Shown here: positions 58,592-64,000 of the stretch, piece by piece | Numbering within the stretch: the stretch's first letter is position 1 | Layout: each line of letters starts with the position of its first letter | Origin: Shewanella algae | GTDB lineage: Bacteria > Pseudomonadota > Gammaproteobacteria > Enterobacterales > Shewanellaceae | Reading direction: 5' to 3' | DNA length: 64,000 nucleotides | NCBI RefSeq assembly: GCF_009183365.2 | Contig: NZ_CP068230.1 | Span: forward strand, 4,307,001 to 4,371,000 | Program-made: the position numbers and the translations under genes | The notes under the pieces: generated by a model | The model's input: the letters and a program-made list of their open reading frames with translations, nothing else | Told to the model about the DNA's origin: nothing | The model's database searches: none

Positions 58592-59083
58592 TCAGTCTTG
58601 CAGCCCGGCGTCTTTGAGAGCCTGCTTCAGGGCTTCGGCGTCATCAAAGTATTGCAGTTTGGTGATGGTCAACTGGTCCAGAGAGATCAGGCTGGCGGCA
58701 TCCTTGGCGGCGGGCAGTAATTTGCTGATCTCACCCTCTTTGTCCAGGGCAATACTGAAACTCAGATCCCGCATCTGTGGGATGGCAACAAATTTGGCAA
58801 TCAAGGATGGCATACCGCTGATATCGGCCAGATAAAAGATACCCGCCTGCTGCAACGCCTGGTTATCGCGGCCTTCGAGTGCGGTTTTGATGATCTCACC
58901 ACCTTTCATGCTGCGGCCAAACAATAGATACTTGGCTGAAGTGTCCAACACCATGGCGGCTTCATGCTGATCCTGCAGTGAAATCGGTTTCAGCGTGTCA
59001 CCCACGGCATATTCGGAAGCCTGGATCATAGGGCTGGCCAGCATGGTCAGACACAGAGAGAGCAGTATTGCAAAAGACCTCAT
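58592..59083 (-). CDS. Exported protein of unknown function, thioredoxin-like plan
   Basis: A 163-residue periplasmic protein. The signal peptide is MRSFAILLSLCLTMLASPMIQAS. The mature part begins EYAVGDTLKPISLQDQHEAAMVLD, an AhpC/TSA-like opening, and LLFGRSMKGGEIIKTALEG follows; no cysteine pair is present after the signal. Shewanella relatives are often annotated vaguely as FAD/FMN-containing dehydrogenase, which I cannot support. It converges with ygiD and stands alone. Confidence 0.7.
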   Translation of the reverse strand: MRSFAILLSLCLTMLASPMIQASEYAVGDTLKPISLQDQHEAAMVLDTSAKYLLFGRSMKGGEIIKTALEGRDNQALQQAGIFYLADISGMPSLIAKFVAIPQMRDLSFSIALDKEGEISKLLPAAKDAASLISLDQLTITKLQYFDDAEALKQALKDAGLQD

Positions 59084-59206
59084 ATAGTTCCCTTTTAATT
59101 TGCCACAACAAAGAGGCAGAATACCCTGTTATTGAATACAAGTGAGTGACATGACTCAGGAATATTGTTTCCATATCTTGCGGCATTTCAGGAAAGGAGC
59201 CAAGCA

Positions 59207-60052
59207 ATGAAGAATACCGGGTTGGAGCTGGAGTTGGCACAGCTGCAAAATGTCTATGATCTGATAACCGAGTTTTTGGTGAAATACAGCTTCCAACTCT
59301 TGGGAGCACTGATCATCTTTCTGCTGGGACTGTGGCTGGCCGCCAAGGTAGCCAACACAGTCAGCCGCCAGTTGGAAAAACACAATGTCGACGTCACTCT
59401 GGCCACTTTTGTCACTCATTTGGTGCGGATACTGATCATCATAATGATTGCCATCATCGCCTTGGGCAAACTGGGGATCAGCGTCACCCCCATGGTGGCA
59501 GCCATAGGTGCCGCGTCACTGGGCGCCGGTTTGGCAATTCAGGGCATGCTGTCCAACTATGCCGCCGGGGTGACCATTATAGTCACCCGTCCCTTTATCG
59601 TGGGCAATACCATCACGGTCAAAGGAGTCACAGGCCTGGTGAAGGATATTCGCCTGGGGCTGACCATACTCACCAACGAGGAGGGCGAGCAGATCAGTAT
59701 TCCCAACAAACACATTATCGGCGAGATACTGCACAACTCCTTTGCCAACAAATTGGTAGAAACCCACTTCAACATCGACTATAAAGCCGATCCCCAGCAG
59801 GCGATAGCCATAGCTCAGGCGGTGCTCGGCAGCCATCCCAGTGTCGATGCCAACTCCCCATCACAGGTGGGTATCAATGGTTTCAACAGCACAGGCATAG
59901 ATATAGGTGTGCGCTATTGGGTCCCAACCGCCAGCTATTTTCAGGATAAGTACCAAATAAATCTGCAAATCTGGCAAGGTCTGCAACAAGCAGGGATCCA
60001 GATCCCTTGCCCGGCACGGGACATAAGGATCACTGAGCGGCAAGAGGACTGA
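59207..60052 (+). CDS. mscS: Small-conductance mechanosensitive channel, MscS family
   Basis: A 281-residue osmotic-safety channel. The ATG at 59207 has AAGGAG eight bases upstream; the open frame begins 42 bases earlier without support. Three membrane helices (about 28-50, 65-85, 95-125) end in the pore helix AAIGAASLGAGLAIQGMLSNYAAG, with the Gly/Ala packing of MscS. The beta domain and C-terminal alpha/beta domain follow (RPFIVGNTITVKGVTGLVKDI). Its stop is directly followed by the stop of the convergent radical SAM gene with no gap. Confidence 0.93.
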   Translation: MKNTGLELELAQLQNVYDLITEFLVKYSFQLLGALIIFLLGLWLAAKVANTVSRQLEKHNVDVTLATFVTHLVRILIIIMIAIIALGKLGISVTPMVAAIGAASLGAGLAIQGMLSNYAAGVTIIVTRPFIVGNTITVKGVTGLVKDIRLGLTILTNEEGEQISIPNKHIIGEILHNSFANKLVETHFNIDYKADPQQAIAIAQAVLGSHPSVDANSPSQVGINGFNSTGIDIGVRYWVPTASYFQDKYQINLQIWQGLQQAGIQIPCPARDIRITERQED

Positions 60053-60931
60053 TCACAAGCCTCTTTGCCACTCGGCTCGCAGGGCGAAGCGTCCTGCGAG
60101 CGCCTCCTCAACCGTCGCCAACAACCTGGTCTTGTCCCGCCCAAGTATGCCTTTCAACACCAAGTAATTGGAAGCATGATCCGAGCGGAAAATGGTCTGC
60201 TCTAACTCCAGCGCCTGCAGCAAATAACGCATCTCCTGCAACAGTTGTCTTTGGTCCGGCATTTGAAAGTCGCCATCAAACGCACTATCCATTCTTTCCT
60301 TGCCAAGTGGCAGAGTCACCACCAGGGTGCTGAGATAATCCGGCTGCGCCGCATTCATCAGTCGCGCCGAATTAAGTGCGTGTTGCTTCGATAAAGCCAC
60401 GCCACCCAGACCATTGAGTATCATCACAGATGACTTTATTCCGGCGGCACGAATTTTCTCCAGCGCCGCCAGCGAGGAGGCGTAACTCTCACCCTTGCCG
60501 ATACGGGTCAGCACCTGATCATCACCACTCTCGCAACCGACGTACAGCAAGGACAACTTGAGTTGCCGCAATAGCTGCAACTGCTCCACACTCTTGTTGT
60601 CTAGGTTGCGCGGCAAACAATAGCTACTGATGCGACTGACATTGGGCAAGTAGTGATGAATAAGCTCACAAATCTGTTCAAGCCTGGCAAACGGCAGGGT
60701 CATGGCATCACCATCGGCCAGAAACACCCGGTTCACCTCGGCGCCGGAAGCCGCTACCCGGCGCAGGTCTGCTTCCACCTTTTCCAACTTGAACGCCCTG
60801 AAGCGCTTCTGCTCCTGGGTATACATGTCGCAAAAGGCGCAGCGATTCCAGCTGCAACCATTGGTCACCTGCAGTATGAGAGATTTCCACTCCGATGGCG
60901 GCCGAAACACAGGTTCAATATATGACAACAT
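60053..60931 (-). CDS. Radical SAM protein, function unknown
   Basis: A 292-residue radical SAM enzyme. The iron-sulfur motif is CSWNRCAFC: Cys 26, 31 and 34, that is C-x4-C-x2-C and not the usual C-x3-C-x2-C. The preceding RPPSEWKSLILQVTNG and following DMYTQEQKRFR are typical of a widespread uncharacterised family. A SAM/glycine stretch is visible in FLADGDAM. ILNGLGG and a basic C-terminus complete it. No partner gene is near, so the substrate is unknown. GGAG precedes the ATG. Confidence 0.85.
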   Translation of the reverse strand: MLSYIEPVFRPPSEWKSLILQVTNGCSWNRCAFCDMYTQEQKRFRAFKLEKVEADLRRVAASGAEVNRVFLADGDAMTLPFARLEQICELIHHYLPNVSRISSYCLPRNLDNKSVEQLQLLRQLKLSLLYVGCESGDDQVLTRIGKGESYASSLAALEKIRAAGIKSSVMILNGLGGVALSKQHALNSARLMNAAQPDYLSTLVVTLPLGKERMDSAFDGDFQMPDQRQLLQEMRYLLQALELEQTIFRSDHASNYLVLKGILGRDKTRLLATVEEALAGRFALRAEWQRGL

Positions 60932-61137
60932 GCTGCTCCTTGTTTATGACTCAATCGATTTTGCCCCTGTTGTCGGAGGCGGCAGGCTTAAGCCCTGATG
61001 CTAATCCCAAAACACTAATTTGCATATTTTTTGCCCAAAGTCATATTTTACCCCGTGCAAGCCTGTTATATTAGCCGAATACGTAACAACTGCAGCGCCT
61101 TATAGTCCGCGAGTGCCAACCTGGGGTAAGAGTCACT

Positions 61138-61389
61138 ATGATCGCCACACAAGTACCTGACAGACGAAAGCCGGATGCCGACCAGGTCAGCAATAGCATT
61201 CATTGGCATGCCATGACTGCCGAGCAACAACTCGCCTTCTATCGCTTACAGGGATATGGTTATCGCTTGCTGTTTGTACGTAACCTGCTCAGTGGCCCCT
61301 TGGCCATCATAGCTCAGCATGCGCAGCTGGCGACCATCTCCTCGGCAGGTGAGCTGGACCTGCAGCCGGACATTCGTCTCCGAGCCTGA
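61138..61389 (+). CDS. Small protein of unknown function
   Basis: An 83-residue protein with no family I recognise. The N-terminal 30 residues are polar and charged, followed by a helical segment (TAEQQLAFYRLQGYGYRLLFVRNLLSG) and a hydrophobic stretch (PLAIIAQHAQLATISSAG). A terminator begins at its stop codon, and the ATG has a moderate purine-rich site upstream, so it is probably a true gene with its own promoter in the 206-base gap before it. Confidence 0.65.
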   Translation: MIATQVPDRRKPDADQVSNSIHWHAMTAEQQLAFYRLQGYGYRLLFVRNLLSGPLAIIAQHAQLATISSAGELDLQPDIRLRA

Positions 61390-61414
61390 AAAATGCCCCT
61401 AACGGGGCATTTTT
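61389..61414. terminator. Terminator after the small gene at 61138-61389
   Basis: AAAAATGCCCC (61389-61399), loop TAAC, GGGGCATTTTT (61404-61414). A strong hairpin with A and T tracts on either side, so it can stop transcription from both sides, including the convergent ABM gene. Confidence 0.88.
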
Positions 61415-61447
61415 AGTTGCAGCTGTTTTCAACTCATACCAGAAATA

Positions 61448-61765
61448 TCAGACGATGATTTCCTGATAAGTCTCTACATGATGGGACTCTACCAGCTCAG
61501 GCATCTGCTGATGGAAATAGTGCTGGATGGCGTCTTTGGCGCAGTGCTGGTCGAAAGATTCGATGTCGACAAACTTCTCAACGAAAGTGATTCTGCGCGG
61601 CTCATCGCGACTCTGATTCAGTTCGTAGCGAATGCAGCCATCCTCCTTGCGGGTGTCCGGGATCAGCGCTCCCAGAGCCTCAATCAAGGCCTGCTCCTTA
61701 CCCGGCTTGGCCAGAAAGCTGGCCACACAAACGATTTGACGCTGGTTTATACGATATAACGACAT
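61448..61765 (-). CDS. ABM-domain (YgiN-like) monooxygenase-type protein
   Basis: A 105-residue ferredoxin-like antibiotic-biosynthesis-monooxygenase domain protein: VCVASFLAKPGKEQALIEALGALIPDTRKEDGC, YELNQSRDEPRRITFVEKFVDIESFDQH. These usually act as dimers on quinones or aromatic polyketides. Its ATG directly follows the elaA stop, so the two are in one unit. Substrate unknown. Confidence 0.87.
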   Translation of the reverse strand: MSLYRINQRQIVCVASFLAKPGKEQALIEALGALIPDTRKEDGCIRYELNQSRDEPRRITFVEKFVDIESFDQHCAKDAIQHYFHQQMPELVESHHVETYQEIIV

Positions 61766-62233
61766 TCAAGTGTCCTTCTTTTGAGAGTGCAACAACATAT
61801 CCAGATGGGGAATGCCATCTTCCAGATAGACCTCTGAAACCGCTTCAAACCCCAAACTCTGATAAAACGCCCGCAGATACTCCTGCGCACCAATCTTGAT
61901 ATCTTCAGCGGGCCACAGCTTATGGCAGCCGCCAATCGCTTCCTGCATCAGCTGTCTGGCACGGCCACCACCTCGGGCCTTGGCCGCAACGGCCACCCGG
62001 CCGATACTGACCTGGGAATAACTGACCCCGGCAGGCAGCAGCCTGGCATAGGCCAACAGCTCCCCGGAACTGCTGCGGCCAAGCAGGTGCATGGCCCCAG
62101 CCGCTCTGTCTTTTTCATCCAACTCTGGGTAGGGACAATTTTGCTCTACCACAAAGATATCCACCCTGAGTTTCATCAATTCATAGAGGGTGTCCAAGGT
62201 TAACTCAGCAAAGGGTAATAATTGCCACTGCAC
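61766..62233 (-). CDS. elaA: GNAT N-acetyltransferase, ElaA family
   Basis: A 155-residue acetyltransferase of the ElaA type: LMKLRVDIFVVEQNCPYPELDEKD, the acetyl-CoA loop VSIGRVAVAAKARGGGRARQLM (R/QxxGxG/A variant), and YLRAFYQSLGFEAVSEVYLEDGIPHLDM. Translation starts at GTG with a poor ribosome site. It precedes the ABM gene with no spacer. The substrate is unknown. Confidence 0.88.
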   Translation of the reverse strand: MQWQLLPFAELTLDTLYELMKLRVDIFVVEQNCPYPELDEKDRAAGAMHLLGRSSSGELLAYARLLPAGVSYSQVSIGRVAVAAKARGGGRARQLMQEAIGGCHKLWPAEDIKIGAQEYLRAFYQSLGFEAVSEVYLEDGIPHLDMLLHSQKKDT

Positions 62234-62289
62234 GGATAGTACTCTGTTATTTATCGGGAACTCAGCCTACACCAGTCTGAAATTCGGCG

Positions 62290-62316
62290 CAAAAAAATGC
62301 CCGCAACAGGGCGGGC
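62290..62316 (-). terminator. Terminator after the efflux transporter gene
   Basis: On the minus strand GCCCGC (62311-62316), loop CCTGTT, GCGGGC (62299-62304), then A and seven T. It ends the efflux transporter transcript about 30 bases after the stop. Confidence 0.75.
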
Positions 62317-62343
62317 CAAAGGGTATGAAGAAAATGTTTCGGA

Positions 62344-63924
62344 TTACGCCTGAGGTGCTGCCTTACGGATAGACAGCACGGCCACCACGGCAAGAACCAA
62401 CAGGCAGCCCATGATAAAAAACACATCGTTGTAGGCCTGTACATAGGCTTGTTGGGTCATGGTCTGCGCTAATAAGGCCTTGGCTTGTGCCGAAGCCGTG
62501 ACCGGATCTGAGCCGGCTGCCTGCAACAGCGCCGCGTTGGCGTTGAGCGCCTCATAGGCTCCGGCACTCACGGCGGGCACGGTTTCCTTGATATGCGCCA
62601 GATGCATTCTGGAAAGGTTGTCTGTCAGAGTCGCCACCAGCGCAATCCCAAAGGCGCCGCCCAGGTTGCGCACGACATTGAGCACGGTCGACGCAGATGG
62701 CGTTTGCTCAGGCTTGAGATGCATTGTCGCCAGGATCCCAATCGGCACCATGATAAAGGGCTGTCCCAAGGCTCGAACCACCTGCGACGCTATCATTTGC
62801 GGTCCGGCATAATCCATGGTCATATGGCTGTTCATGTAATAGCTGAGCGCCAACATGGCAAAACCGAACGCCGCCAGGTAACGGCCGTCAACTTTCTGCA
62901 TTAGTCTCGGCACCAGTGGCAACACCAGGAGCTGTGGAAATCCCATCCACATAATGACCTCACCGATTTCCAACGGGCTGTAGTCATGTAGCTGCGACAG
63001 AAACAGCGGGATCATATAGATGGCACCAAACAGCGCCGCCCCCAATAGGAAATAGGCTAAGGTAGAAATAGCAAAGTCTCTCTGCCCAAGAAGCCTTAAA
63101 TTCACCAAAGGTGCAGACTTGCGCAGCTGAATCCAGATAAACAGGCAGATATTGATTGCCGCTATGATGGCCAGATTACGGATCAGATCCGAGCCAAACC
63201 AATCCTTGCGATTACCCTCCTCCAACACCACTTCCAGGCATCCCATCCCCAGCGCCATAGTCACTATCCCTGAATAGTCGGCGTTGCTGAGTTTGTCCCA
63301 GAGAATCGGCTTCTTCTCCAAACCGTAAGCCAACATGGCCATCACTACCAAGCCAGGGGGAAGATTAATGTAAAACAGATAGTGCCAGCTGAGGTGTTCG
63401 GTCAACCAGCCGCCCAGAGTGGGGCCAATGGAAGGCGCAAAAGTTGCCGTTACCCCAAACAATGCCATACCGACGGCGCGTTTTTCAGTGGGCAAGCATT
63501 CGAGAATCAAGCGAAACGCCAGGGGAATAAGGGCGCCACCAAAGAAGCCCTGCAGTGCCCGAAAGGCGATCATCGCCTCCAAATTCCAGGCAAATGAACA
63601 GAGCAGCGAAGCCACAATAAAGGCCAGCGCGTTCCAAAGCAGATAGCGCCGCACCGACAGACCTGTGCTCAACCAGCCGGACAGGGGAATAGCTATCATC
63701 TCGGCCACCAGATAGGCAGTCGAGATCCAGGATCCCTCTTCCAACGTGGCCCCCAGACTACCCTGGATCTCCTTCATCGACGCATTGGTGATCTGAATAT
63801 CCAGAATCGCCATAAAGGCGCCAATCAGGCCGCCGAATACGGCTATCCAGGCGCGGCGTGAGCCGGGTCCATAGCTGTCATCCTGCGACGCGGCAGTGGC
63901 TGCTGTGATTGCAACTTGAGTCAT
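62344..63924 (-). CDS. DHA2-family MFS efflux permease (EmrB-like)
   Basis: A 526-residue proton-driven drug exporter with about 14 membrane helices. Typical EmrB elements: the N-terminal helix FGGLIGAFMAILDIQITNASM, motif A-like region LSGWLSTGLSVRRYLLWN, and motif C region FGVTATFAPSIGPTLGGWLTEHLSWHYLFYINLPPG. The ATG is 13 bases after the stop of an upstream gene whose end is visible at the window edge. It would work with a membrane-fusion protein and TolC to export hydrophobic compounds. Confidence 0.92.
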   Translation of the reverse strand: MTQVAITAATAASQDDSYGPGSRRAWIAVFGGLIGAFMAILDIQITNASMKEIQGSLGATLEEGSWISTAYLVAEMIAIPLSGWLSTGLSVRRYLLWNALAFIVASLLCSFAWNLEAMIAFRALQGFFGGALIPLAFRLILECLPTEKRAVGMALFGVTATFAPSIGPTLGGWLTEHLSWHYLFYINLPPGLVVMAMLAYGLEKKPILWDKLSNADYSGIVTMALGMGCLEVVLEEGNRKDWFGSDLIRNLAIIAAINICLFIWIQLRKSAPLVNLRLLGQRDFAISTLAYFLLGAALFGAIYMIPLFLSQLHDYSPLEIGEVIMWMGFPQLLVLPLVPRLMQKVDGRYLAAFGFAMLALSYYMNSHMTMDYAGPQMIASQVVRALGQPFIMVPIGILATMHLKPEQTPSASTVLNVVRNLGGAFGIALVATLTDNLSRMHLAHIKETVPAVSAGAYEALNANAALLQAAGSDPVTASAQAKALLAQTMTQQAYVQAYNDVFFIMGCLLVLAVVAVLSIRKAAPQA

Positions 63925-63937
63925 CTGAGTTCAAGCT

Positions 63938-64000
63938 TCAGCGGCGGGCGATGGCATCAAGGGGGCCACCGGTCTCGGTATCAACACTGACAACGGCACT
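63938..64000 (-). CDS. C-terminal end of the probable membrane-fusion protein (EmrA/HlyD-type)
   Basis: Only the last 20 codons and stop of a leftward gene are in the window (SVDTETGGPLDAIARR at the end). I infer an EmrA/HlyD-family protein because EmrB-type permeases are almost always preceded by one, 13 bases apart here; the visible peptide alone could not prove this. Confidence 0.5.
   Translation of the reverse strand, partial: SAVVSVDTETGGPLDAIARR

Noticed and set aside
1..64000. Searched for mobile elements, CRISPR arrays, tRNA/rRNA genes and riboswitches
   Set aside because: No transposase, integrase, direct-repeat array, cloverleaf or aptamer-like pattern was found by eye; the content is core chromosomal.

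Overview
The window is chromosomal DNA of a gammaproteobacterium, almost certainly a Shewanella-type organism (inferred). The reasons are a complete MSHA type IV pilus locus in the order csrD/mshH-I-J-K-L-M-N-E-G-F-B-A-C-D-O-P-Q, the split mshI1/mshI2, collinear ubiE-ubiJ-ubiB-tatABC and rhlB/trxA-rho blocks, and protein sequences very close to Vibrio/Shewanella/E. coli orthologues. I see no insertion sequence, prophage, CRISPR array, tRNA or rRNA. Nearly all of the sequence is core genome, densely packed, with many ATGA/GTGA/TGATG stop-start overlaps.

Layout. 1-5305 (minus): cell shape and septation cluster mreB-mreC-mreD-maf-rng-yhdP, with yhdP cut by the window edge. 5306-6748: Pit phosphate transporter. 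6869-24304 (minus): the MSHA pilus genes. An assembly block (mshI1 to mshF) precedes a pilin block (mshB, two tandem MshA-type pilins, mshC/D/O/P and the large mshQ), and a strong terminator sits just after the second pilin. 24525-26438: degenerate GGDEF/EAL protein CsrD (MshH). 26630-27877: malic enzyme. 28053-30138: nuclease, short-chain dehydrogenase and a Trp/Arg-rich periplasmic protein. 30355-33138 (plus): ubiD, fre and a DUF971 gene. 33182-35162 (minus): glycosyltransferase, PAP2 phosphatase and a small membrane protein. 35497-46156 (plus): rraA, an arginase-family enzyme, ubiE-ubiJ-ubiB, tatABC, a small exported protein, tatD, a DISM-type diguanylate cyclase and hemB. 46357-51184: exported thioredoxin-like protein, gppA-rhlB diverging from trxA-rho. 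51250-53604: two SPFH proteins and NfeD. 54016-55585: Tsx-type nucleoside channel and uridine phosphorylase. 55893-62233: YdcH-type peptide, ornithine decarboxylase, YgiD dioxygenase, an exported protein, MscS channel, radical SAM protein, small orphan gene, ABM-domain protein and ElaA acetyltransferase. 62344-64000: EmrB-type efflux pump and the last codons of its probable membrane-fusion partner.

How the parts fit. The clearest functional theme is surface attachment controlled by cyclic di-GMP. MshE carries two tandem MshEN nucleotide-binding motifs, a catalytically degenerate CsrD stands at the head of the msh genes, and an apparently active membrane diguanylate cyclase with an intact inhibitory site lies elsewhere in the window. 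MshQ has a lectin-like segment that makes it a candidate pilus-associated adhesin. A second theme is respiration: ubiquinone synthesis (ubiD, ubiE, ubiJ, ubiB), flavin reduction (fre), Tat export of cofactor proteins and heme synthesis (hemB).

I did not find a wholly new system. The most rewarding items are the tandem pilins with an intra-operon terminator, the lectin-like MshQ, the Asn-rich linker in the MshL secretin, and the translational coupling of a diguanylate cyclase to hemB.
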